Below are positions 38,608 through 47,337 of a stretch of DNA of 64,000 nucleotides, in pieces. Source of the stretch: Sulfobacillus acidophilus DSM 10332 (lineage in GTDB: Bacteria > Bacillota > Sulfobacillia > Sulfobacillales > Sulfobacillaceae); the NCBI GenBank assembly GCA_000237975.1, contig CP003179.1:744001-808000 (forward strand). Direction: 5' to 3'. A program made the translations under genes and the position numbers. Each line of letters opens with the position of its first letter. Within the stretch, counting starts at the first letter, position 1. Below the pieces are notes generated by a model. That model saw nothing but the letters and a program-made list of their open reading frames with translations, was not told where the DNA came from and did no database searches.

Positions 38608-39770
38608 GACGTCTCCTGGTTGCTGTAAAAACAAAAAGGCCTGAGCTACGATAGAAATACCGCTAAATCCATCGAGGAGGCTCAGACCTATGTCTAGAAT
38701 ACCACCATCCCAGCAGATTCAGCAGCGCATTCACCAACTTTTGGCCCGCGGTCTCGCCGGAGAAGGCTCGGTGGTGACGGAATTATTGACACTTGGGGCC
38801 CAGCGGGTCGTTCAAGAACTTCTGGAGCTAAAAGTGACGGCCTTTTTGGGCCGGGAGCATTACCGGCGCGGCCCGTGCCGGATTCGGGGCTATCGCAATG
38901 GATACCGGGTCAAGCGCGTGCCCACGGCGGAAGGGGCGATTCCCGTGCACGTCCCCCAAGTCCGGGACACGGCGGAACCCTTTGAATCCCGGTTATTGAC
39001 ATTTCTCACCGGCCACCGGGATGTCTTGCAACGCTTGGTCACGGAAATGTATGCCCGGGGTCTGTCCACCCGCGACATCGAAGACGCGTTCACGGATGCC
39101 ACGGGGGCGCGATTGCTGACGAAATCCCAGGTCAGTGAGCTCACGGAGACATTGTGGGGTGACTTTGAAGCCTTTCAAACGCGGGATCTCCGGCCCTTTC
39201 CCGTCGAGTACCTGTTTCTGGACGCGGTCTTTGAGCCCATGCGCCGCATGGGCCGGACCCGCGAAGGCGTCTGGGCGGCGTGGGGCATTTGTCGCGATGG
39301 ACGGCGCGTGTTACTGCATCTGGCATTGGGTAACACCGAGAGTTATGAGAATTGGCTGGAGTTTTTGCGGGACTTGGTGAAACGCGGGATGCGGACGCCG
39401 ACCACGGTGACCAGCGACGGCGCACCGGGGCTCATCCGAGCGATCGACCAGGTCTGGCCCCGGAGTCTCCGCATCCGGTGCTGGGCTCACAAGGCGCGCA
39501 ATGTCTTGGACAAAGTGCCGGATGCGGCGCGCGCAGAGGTCAAAGCGCACCTCGCCCAAATCCGGGAAGCGGCCACGCTGGCCGACGGCCAGCAGGCCGT
39601 GCAGCGGTTCCGGGACACCTTCGGGGCCCGGTATCCGAGCGCCCTCAAGAGTCTCGAAGACGATTTAGAGGCCAGTCTGAACCATCTGCGGGTGCCCGCC
39701 GCTCATCGGAAGTTCGTCCGCACCACAAATTGGACCTATGTCAATAAAATGGACACCCGAAATTGAGACA

Positions 39771-40676
39771 TTAGCCGTGTCGCGCATGATACGCCGCATC
39801 GGCCTCGGCCGGAGTCTGATAATCCAGGGCACCATGGATCCGCTGCCGATTATAGAAAATCTCGATATAGGCAAAGATTGCCCGTTCGGCTTCCTCTCGG
39901 CTTCGAAATTTCGTCAGGTAAATGAGCTCCTTTTTCAAGAGGCTATGCCATGATTCAATCATGGCATTATCATAGCAATTCCCTTTCCGGCTCATGCTGG
40001 CCGTCATCCCGTATTGCTTAAGGCGCTCTTGGTACGCCGTTGCGGCATATTGGCTCCCCCGGTCCGAATGATGCAGCACGCCGGCCGGCGGCCGGCTGTG
40101 CGTGACCGCGCGGTCTAAGGCCCGGAGAACTAAGTCTTGCGTCATGCGCCGATCTACCGCCCATCCCACAATTTTTCGGGTGTACAAGTCCTCGAGGCTT
40201 GCTCAAGAGAGCCATCCTTCCTCGGTGGGGATGTACGTGATATCTGCCATCCACACGGCATGCGGACGATCCGCGGTAAAGGTTTGATTCAGCACATTCT
40301 CGTGGACGGGGAATGCGTGCCGCGAATTGGTCGTGGCCTGATATTTGCGTACCACCCGGGACCGCAGCCGATGGTCGTGCATCAACCGCGCTACCGTTTT
40401 TTGACTAATGCGCTCGCCTTCCCGCCGTAACACGGCGGTGATTTTGGGGCTGCCGTAGCGTTCCCCTGATGCCATAAACACCGCTCGAATCCGTTCGACC
40501 CGCCGGGCCCGGATTTGCGCCTGAGTACTGGGAGGGCGATGGCGCCACGCATCATACCCGCTTCGCGAAACGTCGAGGATCTGGCACCTCTGCGTGATCG
40601 AGAAGGTGAAGCGGTGTTCATGAATGAACTGAAAGATTACTTCCGATCGTGGGTGAAGATGCGCATCGCTTTTTTT
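39771..40676 (-). pseudogene. IS3-family orfB (DDE integrase), in-frame stop
   Basis: Read after a -1 shift from orfA: DAHLHPRSEVIFQFIHEHRF, YGSPKITAVLRREGERISQK, then the DDE domain with AVWMADITYIPTEEGW (first Asp), HHSDRGSQYAATAYQERL (second Asp) and YDNAMIESWHSLLKKELIY (Glu). An in-frame TGA at 40205-40203 interrupts it between GWLS and ASLEDLYTRKIVGWA, where homologues read through. Downstream text is otherwise intact to the stop at 39771. Transposition would need suppression of this stop or a transposase supplied in trans. Confidence 0.88.
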
Positions 40677-40924
40677 CGGATCGCCTTGTCCTCTTCGAGA
40701 TCCCGAATACGCCGCTGCAAATCGCGCAGAGCTTGGTCCTCCGCTTTCAGATGCCCGCTGCCCACAAAGGGTTCGACGGGGTCGGCTTTGTAGGCGGCGA
40801 CCCAGGCATACAAGGTTTTGCTAGGAATGCCCAGTTCGCGGGCCACTTGGGCTCCACTTTTTTGTTGGGTTAACACGAGTTGAACCGCTTGTTCTTTAAA
40901 CGCTCGATCATATTGATTGGCCAT
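40637..40924 (-). CDS. IS3-family orfA (HTH protein)
   Basis: 95 residues: a helix-turn-helix of the transposase_8 type (YDRAFKEQAVQLVLTQQKSGAQVARELGIPSKTLYAWV) and a C-terminal leucine-zipper-like helix (EDQALRDLQRRIRDLEEDKAIRKK). The ATG at 40924 with GAGGTGAATCCG upstream is preferred over a GTG nine bases earlier. The end of the gene contains the frameshift site that leads into orfB. Confidence 0.9.
   Translation of the reverse strand: MANQYDRAFKEQAVQLVLTQQKSGAQVARELGIPSKTLYAWVAAYKADPVEPFVGSGHLKAEDQALRDLQRRIRDLEEDKAIRKKAMRIFTHDRK
40669..40676 (-). promoter_or_regulatory. programmed -1 frameshift site (A7G)
   Basis: On the minus strand AAAAAAAG lies in codons CGA-AAA-AAA-GCG of orfA. Slipping back one base enters the orfB frame (SDAHLHPRS). 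This A6G/A7G slippery pattern is standard in IS3-family elements. Confidence 0.85.
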
Positions 40925-41283
40925 CGGATTCACCTCAATGGAGAATTATTGTATCATCTTGTCTCAATTCGAGGTGTCCACAATTTAGACTAACATCCAA
41001 ATCTGTTGGAGCGTACCTTCGAGGAAGAACGCCGGCGGACAAAGGTTATTCCGCGGTTTTGGACCGAACACCGTGCGTTGAAGCTCATTTTCGGGACCTT
41101 GGATCGGGCCAGTCGACGCTGGCAGCGCCTGACGATCTCGGAGATCGAAATCAAACACATGGACCAATTACGCCAGGAACTCGGATTAGACGTGTCGGAC
41201 GAGGGTCAGACCGAGCAAACCGGTGAAATATCATCGGGCGTTGCGTGAGGAGAAGCTCAGGTCATTTTTACACGTATGGTGGG

Positions 41284-41444
41284 AATCAAGCCCCCAGCTG
41301 AAAAATGCTAACCGGGCCGGGCTTGATGCGACGCCCGCGGACGGGCGCCCGCAGGGCCAGGCCGGCCCTAGCCGCCCGTCAGGGGTGCCTGGCCCGAGGG
41401 CGGTCGTCCGCGATAATGTCCGGTTGCCCGGCCCGCGCAATCGG
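41284..41444 (-). ncRNA. candidate bridge-RNA region of the second IS110 element
   Basis: 160 bp, very GC-rich, with no frame. It contains clear inverted repeats such as ATCAAGCCC with GGGCTTGAT (41285-41325) and further G/C stems. It lies 3' of the recombinase, where IS1111-type elements carry their RNA. Unlike the other IS110 tail in this window, it has no second copy here. Confidence 0.35.
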
Positions 41445-42596
41445 TTAAGCGGGAATCGCGGGTTCCCCGCGAGCCCCCGCTGCCGGGTGTCTCTGCGAGA
41501 CGGTCAGCGTCTGTAGCCGTTCGGTCAACGGATACGGCGGCAGGGTCCGCAGGACGACCCGAATGGCGCTGAGTTTTTTCTGATACCGCCGCCGGTCGAC
41601 TTCGTGCGCCAGCCGTTGCTCGCGCCAGACGCGCCACGCGGCCACGAGAAGCTTCCGCGCTACAGCGACAATGGCTCGCCGTTTGCCCAGCCGCGGTAAG
41701 ACCCGGTCATAAAAGACGCGGAGCGGGGTGTCCTTCGCCCGAATTGCCCACCAGGCGGCTTCGACCAGGACCTGGCGCAGAATGGCTGGCCCTTGGTGGC
41801 TGATATGCCCGCGCCAATCGGCGTCGCCCGATTGATGGACGCGCGGATCCAGCCCGCCATACCGCCCGACTTGGCGGGCCGACCGAAAGCGGAGCGGATC
41901 CCCAATCCAGGCCCACACCACGGCTGCGGTCCACGCCCCGAGGCCGGGCACACTCCAGAGCCAGGCCATCTCGGGTCGGTCCTGCAAGCGCCGGAGAATC
42001 TCGCCCCGCAAGCGTTCGCCTTCCTGCTGGGCCTGCTCGGCCATCGTCAAGGCACTCGTGAAGATGATTTGCAGCGTTTCATCCAGTTCCGCCGCATGGG
42101 CCGCCAGCCAGTCCCGCAAGGCCACCGACCGCGGGACCGCGTAACCTGCCTGGATCAAGAGATTCCGCGCCCGGTTCCGCCACGCGGTCTCCTGCTGCTG
42201 GCAAGCCCGGACTTGGGTAATCAACGCCCGAATGGCCCGAACCTCCGTGGGCGGCACCCACACCTGGACTCGGGTGTACGTGCCGAGCGCCAGCAGCTGG
42301 GCCAGCCGTTCGGCATCGATCCGGTCCGCGTGCCGTCCGGCCCCCAGCCCTTTGAGGCCGGCCGGATGAATGACGACCACTTGACGGGCATGGCGGACCA
42401 GGCGATCATAAATCGTGAACGCATTTCCGGTCGCTTCAATCGCCACCGCGGTCTCCGGGGTGAGCCGCGTGGCGAGAAACCGGGCCCACTCGTCGGGCGT
42501 GTTGAGAAACCGGAAATGCGTCCCTTTTTGGCCGGGTTGAAAGACATAGCCGTGGATATAATTTTTATGCAAATCCAACCCCATAAACCGGGTCAT
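41445..42596 (-). CDS. IS110-family DEDD recombinase
   Basis: 383 residues, unbroken. N-terminal RuvC-like domain: FMGLDLHKNYIHGYVF (Asp), AIEATGNAFTIYDRL (Glu) and AGRHADRIDAERLAQLL (Asp pair). C-terminal Transposase_20 domain: WLWSVPGLGAWTAAVVWAWIG, then GRYGGLDPRVHQSGDADWRG with the catalytic Ser of the DEDD-Ser mechanism. I chose the ATG at 42596 with GGAGGCACCCC upstream. IS110 recombinases insert DNA using a structured RNA guide encoded in the element. Only distantly related to the first IS110 protein. Confidence 0.93.
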   Translation of the reverse strand: MTRFMGLDLHKNYIHGYVFQPGQKGTHFRFLNTPDEWARFLATRLTPETAVAIEATGNAFTIYDRLVRHARQVVVIHPAGLKGLGAGRHADRIDAERLAQLLALGTYTRVQVWVPPTEVRAIRALITQVRACQQQETAWRNRARNLLIQAGYAVPRSVALRDWLAAHAAELDETLQIIFTSALTMAEQAQQEGERLRGEILRRLQDRPEMAWLWSVPGLGAWTAAVVWAWIGDPLRFRSARQVGRYGGLDPRVHQSGDADWRGHISHQGPAILRQVLVEAAWWAIRAKDTPLRVFYDRVLPRLGKRRAIVAVARKLLVAAWRVWREQRLAHEVDRRRYQKKLSAIRVVLRTLPPYPLTERLQTLTVSQRHPAAGARGEPAIPA

Positions 42597-42650
42597 GGGG
42601 TGCCTCCAATGACCGACCAATTCCTCATCGGGAATCGCGTGGCCGCACAC

Positions 42651-43139
42651 TTTCGTAGTCCTCGAACTTATCCTCTTCGATGGTGGCAGAGTGCCGATGC
42701 GGACCCGTGACTGTGGGCTTCAGAAGCGCAACACGTGTTGCGAGCTTGGGGCTAATTTTGATGTCACGTCGGACCGATTGGTAATCTAATTCCATCTTCG
42801 TTGCATGGAGCGAAAGAGCGCCCTTACAAGGCAAGGCGGTGTTGCGGATTTTTTGCGCGGGATTTGCCGAAGCGTCGGGCGTCTTTATTATTAAGAACCC
42901 CGACTGGGATCCTGAATATGATCCCGACCCTTCGGACGAATTACCACCATTCACCCAAGAACCGCCCGTGCAGGGCTGTCAATACACCCTGACGAACGGT
43001 CGAACTTATATGCCGACGTTGCCCTTTTTGTGGCAAAGCGTATGCGCGGTATCCTCGTCGATTTCGCGTTTGCTAAAAGCCGTTAGGCGGCGCGGGCTTG
43101 GTATGTTCCCGCGGACGCCTGACCGGAGGAGGGCTCGTG
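42651..43139 (+). other. unassigned region; one weakly protein-like frame
   Basis: A plus-strand frame open from about 42785 to 43162 reads FCAGFAEASGVFIIKNPDW then an acidic Asp/Pro-rich stretch, but it has no good start or ribosome site and overlaps the next pseudogene. It may be a fragment of an unknown gene. Confidence 0.25.
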
Positions 43140-43582
43140 ATGGCCGACCGTTCGCACATTGACTGGAACAATGCCACATGGAACCAGTCATCGGCTGCTC
43201 CAAAGTCTCCCCGGGGTGCGAACATTGTTACGCCGAACGATTGAGCCACCGCTTCGGGTGGACAACCAAACCCTGGACGGCCCCGCATGCGGCCGATAAC
43301 GTGCGACTGCATCGCCATCTGCAGCCGTTGCGCTGGCGCAAACCCCGGCGCATTTTCGTCAACAGCATGAGCGACTCTTCCATGACCAGGTGCCGGATGC
43401 GTTTTTGATCGAGGCCTTTTTTCATCCAAAGCGCGCCACGCCACATCTTTCAGGTCCTGACTAAGCGGCCCGACCGCATGCACGCTTGGATGCGTGATCC
43501 GCCGGACGCACTGGCAGCCCCGCTGGTATATCCCTTCGACCCGTCGGGTAGACTGAAGCAGCGCCGGACATTGACGGAGTGA
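43140..43582 (+). pseudogene. phage Gp37/Gp68 (DUF5131) family remnant, several frameshifts
   Basis: It begins MADRSHIDWNNATWN (ATG 43140, GGAGGAGGG upstream), shifts near 43175 into PVIGCSKVSPGCEHCYAERLSHRFG and RKPRRIFVNSMSD, and shifts again (about 43380-43440) into HIFQVLTKRPDRMHAWM. The Cys trio CxxxxxxxCxxC and the FVNSMSD and QVLTKRP motifs are those of the DUF5131 proteins, radical-SAM-like and usually phage- or element-borne. At least two frameshifts make it inactive. Confidence 0.8.
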
Positions 43583-43597
43583 TTTGCGAGGGACATA

Positions 43598-43786
43598 ATG
43601 AAAGTACCGTTCGTTCGAAAGAAGGTGCGCTGGATGCCAGCGAAAAAGAAGGCCCTTCAAACGTCGGCACATCTCAAAAAGTGGTCGACAGCCAACAAGC
43701 CCATGCTAAACGCGCGCCTTCAACGGGCCGGCGACATGATTCAAGAGGAGTTTTTGGAGGCGTTTCGGCGATTAGCGGATCAATAG
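43598..43786 (+). CDS. putative antitoxin partner of Doc
   Basis: 62 residues, very basic N-terminus (MKVPFVRKKVRWMPAKKKA) and a helical C-terminus (RLQRAGDMIQEEFLEAFRRLADQ). It sits immediately upstream of a Doc-family toxin, its stop touching the first Doc codons, which is the usual antitoxin place. The sequence does not match Phd, so the role rests on position and size only. Confidence 0.45.
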   Translation: MKVPFVRKKVRWMPAKKKALQTSAHLKKWSTANKPMLNARLQRAGDMIQEEFLEAFRRLADQ

Positions 43787-44172
43787 ATGATGTTCGTCCG
43801 TCCTATGACGACGCCGTGGAGTTTCAACGGCGTATCATCGTTGCGACGGGCGGTGTGCCGGGCGTTCTCAATCCTGCTCAACTTGAGGCCGCGCTTGCGC
43901 GGCCCTTTCAGTCTGTGTTCGGCCGCGACGTTTTTCCTCATCCTGCGGCTAAAGTGGCTGCCCTCATGCATGGCCTCATCACCACACACCCATTTGTTGA
44001 TGGCAATAAACGCACCGCCTTACGCCTTGGTCTCGCGATGTTGCAGGAAATCGCCCAACGGACAACGCCGATCTCTCAAGATGACGTCGAAGCGTTAGCC
44101 CTCGGGATGGCACGTGGGCAGCTGACGATTGACGATGTCACCGCGTGGATATTCGCTCACTATCAGTTTTAA
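43783..44172 (+). CDS. doc: death-on-curing (Doc/Fic-fold) toxin
   Basis: About 129 residues. ATGGVPGVLNPAQLEAALARP is the family N-terminal region and HPFVDGNKRTAL is the catalytic HxFx(D/N)GNKRT motif of Doc toxins, which phosphorylate EF-Tu. The C-terminal helix DDVTAWIFAHYQF completes the fold. No canonical start codon lies at the expected N-terminus: the in-frame codons after the antitoxin stop include only ATA and ATT, and the first GTG is at 43816, inside helix 1. The start is therefore uncertain and the gene may be slightly damaged. Confidence 0.8.
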   Translation: MDDVRPSYDDAVEFQRRIIVATGGVPGVLNPAQLEAALARPFQSVFGRDVFPHPAAKVAALMHGLITTHPFVDGNKRTALRLGLAMLQEIAQRTTPISQDDVEALALGMARGQLTIDDVTAWIFAHYQF

Positions 44173-45304
44173 TCGCGTTGAGGCCTACTCTGGGAACGGT
44201 TGCGGCTTGGGATTTTATTCGTTGCGAATTATCCGACGCCGCACGCCGCGATTGCCGGCTGGCGCAGTAGGGGATTCCCTTCTGGCAGGTTTAGGTTGAC
44301 CTGGCCCTTTTCGCTGATGACCCATTCCCATCGGTTCTTGACATTTAACCGCGGGACTTTAGGCTAAGTGCGCCCGATGCTACCTTGAGATTGCGTCCGA
44401 TTTGGCCTGCCACCGGCTCTGTTGATTCTGGCCTGATAAGCACGGTAGCAGCTGAAGGCTACCGATTGACGGGAACACTCCGTTTTTCCCAATGTTGCAG
44501 GATTTTTGACAATACGTGCCAAATCCTTGGCCGGATGCGCGAGGCACGCAGCAAACAGCCTCTTCGATGGACCATGTATCGGCGATGCGCCCTGGTCGTT
44601 GTAGCGCCAAGGGGCCAAAGGTCGGGGTCGTTCGAAGTTCAGAATCGGAAACACGCGTACGCAAAAGAGGATGAGGGAACAGCGGGGAGGGTCAAACAAA
44701 TGCTTGATGAGGATCATTGAATATACAATATCACGAGGGGCAAGCCCCCAATGCGGATATGAACCGGGCGGACGCATTGCGGGCGCGTTATTGTGACGTC
44801 TCCTTGCGGGTCGATCCGTTAGGCATTTATCGCGCAAGAGGCCACTCACCTCGTCGCCGTGGATTGGTACAGCCGTTAAGCCGCCAAAGTGCGGAATTTC
44901 GAGGCGGTACCGCATTGGCGGATGGGGGTTATTCGATGTTGGACAGATATTGGATTTTAATTGCTAAACTAAAAATGCCAAGGAGCATTGACATGATTTC
45001 TCGTGCTCAATTTCTGAAGTCGGTGTAAATTTCCCCTTCCTAGGGGAATGACTTAACGACTTGGCTCAAAGTGAGCACCGCCGTGAAAATCTTAAGGGTG
45101 AAAAACCTTGCTCGAAATTCGAGAGCAGGATTTTCGCTCCGCCATCGCGAATGCACTTTCGGGTGATGACAGCCAATGCCCCAACGTCCTAAAGAACTAG
45201 ACAGAAACCGGGCACGGATTTTACAGAGGGATTAGGCGAATATCGGGTTTCCGACAAAGGGCGTTCCGGCCGAATTTCGCTAACGGAGAGAAGGTGATCC
45301 GAAT
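44173..45304. other. 1.1-kb stretch without a recognised gene
   Basis: Several short frames occur on both strands but none has a convincing ribosome site, domain or codon pattern. It is probably decayed sequence. Confidence 0.4.
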
Positions 45305-45716
45305 ATGGACAAAAACCTTATCATATGGCGTGTTCATGCTTCGATGGCCGATGTGGTGCATGCATTACGGACGGGAATTGCGAAACGGGGATGGTTCGAA
45401 TATGCGGTCGTCGATCACGGTTCGGATATGAAAACCGTCGGGGCTTCTCCCCATGAAGCATTTACCATAGTTTTCGGTAATCCGGCTTTAGGATCTCGTA
45501 TTTTGGCAAAAGCCTGGACCATGGGTCGTGGATATTCCCTTACGCCTAGGCGTCTATCGGCAAAACGACGAAACGGCGGTAATTTATCGGGATCTTCGTT
45601 CCTTAATCGCTAGCCACGCTCCCTCCTCGGACGTCGAATCTCTTGCCGTGACCGCCAATCGTGCCGTAGAAGGTTTGGTCATTGAAGCTCTTACGCCCTT
45701 TCACGCCTCTCACTAA
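45305..45716 (+). pseudogene. DUF302-family protein, frameshifted
   Basis: The first frame gives MDKNLIIWRVHASMADVVHA and TIVFGNPALGSRILAKAWTMG, typical of the DUF302 (TT1751-like) fold. Near 45527 the sense moves to another frame (VDIPLRLGVYRQNDETAVIYRD) and ends at 45716. One extra C in GGGTCGTGG explains it. About 136 residues if repaired. The biochemical role of DUF302 is not known. Confidence 0.75.
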
Positions 45717-46215
45717 GGTTTCGAACAAAACCTTTACGTGCGCGTAATTCGTAGCCTACAGGGTACTAAGCATCTCGAGCACTTTTTCCGCGTTGCATGT
45801 CGTCGCCAGATGGGCCTTTGTTTCGGTCCTACGTGTCGAGACTTTTAGATAGTCGGGTTTTGGGGCGATCCGCTCAAATGGTGTCAATCAGATCCGGTAT
45901 TTCGTCGAACCCCCGTGCCGGGAAACTTTGCTGGATCCGGATCAGTGAAGGCGTCACGGTGAGGGACCAATTGAGAAGCCGGTCAAGACAATGTTGTCAC
46001 CTGCGCGTTTAGGCTGGTACGGCATAGCGTATGAATAGTCAAACCGGTGCATCCGTGTTGCCGGCGAAACAAAGGAACGACACGAAGTACGGCGAAAGAT
46101 GCGTGGATGAGACCTTGATGGCATACTATTGAGGGGACTTTGTCGTATCCTATACCCGTCAACCTGAGAGGTGTTGGATTGCGTTCGATTAACGGTTAGG
46201 AAGGATGGTGGCCCA
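45717..46215. other. 499-bp stretch without a recognised gene
   Basis: No convincing frame. The start of the next gene has a good ribosome site (AGGAAGGATGG). Confidence 0.4.
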
Positions 46216-46713
46216 GTGACCATTACGCACACGAATAAGCCTCCATGGCTTTTTGGTGTCCTTTTTAGCAGCTTGGTGACTGATGGAGCAAATATCGTCC
46301 GGCTACTACACGGTGCTGTCCCCGCCCCGTTCTATGTTCCATGGTTCGTCGCGGGACTAAGCGCCATCTTCTTAGCTTGGGGAAAGGTCTCTTCTATTCG
46401 GGGAGTCCGCATCTTTTTCTGGATTATATTGTCTTTGGCCGTCTTGCTCCTCTCCCTGCTTTCCGACGGAACCAATCTGAGCCTCTGGGTGTGGTTGGGA
46501 ATTATATCGGGGCCGGTGCCCCCCGTTTTAAGCAAACGACTGACGGCAGGATTTTTTGGGCTAGCTCATGTGATTACCCAAGCGTTTTTGTTGCCCCTAC
46601 CGGTCCAAGGGGCGCCCCTGTCGTATGGTGTTATCGCCTTGACCGGAGCCTTGGTGTTTATTACTTGGCATCAATGGCGTCGTGTACCTCTCAAGGTCGG
46701 TTCGCCATTATGA
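46216..46713 (+). CDS. integral membrane protein, paralogue of 22949-23485
   Basis: 165 residues with about five helices. The GTG at 46216 has AGGAAGG upstream and starts the protein VTITHTNKPPW. The central motif SLLSDGTNLSLWVWLG aligns with LYWDGLNLSFWIVIAW of the protein at 22949, with the same helix spacing on both sides and a similar last third (GFFGLAHVITQAFL against IGWLGHAALQLLI). Family and role unknown. It stands alone at the edge of the island, whereas the other copy follows a secreted protein. Confidence 0.65.
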   Translation: MTITHTNKPPWLFGVLFSSLVTDGANIVRLLHGAVPAPFYVPWFVAGLSAIFLAWGKVSSIRGVRIFFWIILSLAVLLLSLLSDGTNLSLWVWLGIISGPVPPVLSKRLTAGFFGLAHVITQAFLLPLPVQGAPLSYGVIALTGALVFITWHQWRRVPLKVGSPL

Positions 46714-46932
46714 ATAGGGCTCCGCATCGGAGCGGTTGGGGACCCTATGGTGTATGGGCGCGGGTGAAGGTTCCCCTAGGGTTCACCGAATGGCACGGTG
46801 GTCGGCCCTCAGTCGATATGGATATCGGTTGCCGAAAGTGGTGGACACGGCATTTTGGAACGGAGTAACGACGCCGGCGCCTCGTGGAGTCCGATAGGTT
46901 TTAACGTGTCGAAGGGGCGGCAACTATCAAAT

Positions 46933-47202
46933 TTATCCTGCAGATTCTTCGGTTTCGGAACGGCTCATTTGATCGGCAATCCATCGGTAGCCTCGTATCC
47001 CGGCGGCGGTAGAATGGGATTCAATGACCCCGGCATGGAGCAGGTGGTTCATGGCCGCCACAATGGATTGCGGGCGAACGCCTAATAAAGTCGCCCACAC
47101 ATCCACATCCACGAACGTTTCGGATGTCTCGCAGACAAGATATTGTTGGTAAAACCAGATCTGAAGTTCATGCACGGCATAATCGATTTCCGCGTAGTTC
47201 AT
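46933..47202 (-). CDS. small protein, winged-helix-like
   Basis: 89 residues, acidic. The pattern VWATLLGVRPQSIVAAMNHLLHAGVIESHSTAAGIRGYRW looks like a winged-helix (recognition helix followed by a wing) but no named family is recognised. The start is the ATG at 47202. It lies upstream of, and in the same direction as, unrelated genes, with 219 non-coding bases to its right-hand neighbour on the plus strand. Confidence 0.5.
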   Translation of the reverse strand: MNYAEIDYAVHELQIWFYQQYLVCETSETFVDVDVWATLLGVRPQSIVAAMNHLLHAGVIESHSTAAGIRGYRWIADQMSRSETEESAG

Positions 47203-47337
47203 CGAGGCTTCCCGTCCTCTTCTATCTTTTGGGTATTATAACAATTTATTGGTAAGACACCAAGAACGTTCTCGGTGTCCGGGATTGAATCGATTCCGGG
47301 ATATAGCGGAGTTTGGGCCATATCCCGAAATCATCCG

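Larger units (their letters stand above)
39731..40999 (-). mobile_element. IS3-family element inserted in IS256 transposase
   Basis: 1269 bp. The terminal inverted repeats start TGGA and share TGGACACC..AATTGAGACA (about 40 bp, imperfect). It is flanked by a 3-bp direct repeat AAT, typical of the family. It contains orfA and orfB on the minus strand with an A7G slippery site in the overlap. Confidence 0.95.
38690..41248 (+). pseudogene. IS256-family transposase interrupted by IS3-family element
   Basis: The first part (38690-39730, about 347 codons) carries FLDAVFEPMRRMGR and TTVTSDGAPGLIRAIDQ (the two Asp of DDE) and stops making sense at FVRTTN. After the inserted element the frame resumes at 41000 with N-LLERTFEEERRRTKVIPRFW and runs to TGA at 41248. 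Removing the insert and one AAT gives a continuous protein of about 430 residues in the same frame. The ATG at 38690 has a GAGGAGG ribosome site. Confidence 0.92.
38608..41288 (+). mobile_element. third IS256-family element, split by an IS3-family insertion
   Basis: Related but imperfect ends: TGTAAAAA..CCTGAGCT near 38632-38647 and the inverse AGCTCAGG..TTTTTACAC at 41254-41272. The IS3-family element at 39731-40999 sits inside the transposase gene with a 3-bp AAT duplication (39728-39730 and 41000-41002). The outer borders are estimates. Confidence 0.8.
41284..42650 (-). mobile_element. second IS110-family element (intact transposase)
   Basis: It includes the transposase (41445-42596) and a GC-rich non-coding 3' end (41284-41444). 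The exact borders are not determined. It lies directly beside the right end of the IS256 element. Confidence 0.65.

Noticed and set aside
42785-43162. Acidic Asp/Pro-rich frame as a new gene
   Set aside because: No start codon with a ribosome site, basic nonsense-like tail, and overlap with the DUF5131 remnant; kept only as an unassigned region.
44173-45304. CRISPR-like or tandem repeats in the gene-poor stretch
   Set aside because: No regularly spaced repeats are present here or anywhere else in the window.
46798-47085. Plus-strand frame running into the winged-helix-like gene
   Set aside because: No ribosome site, and its second half is antisense to the better-supported 89-residue gene.
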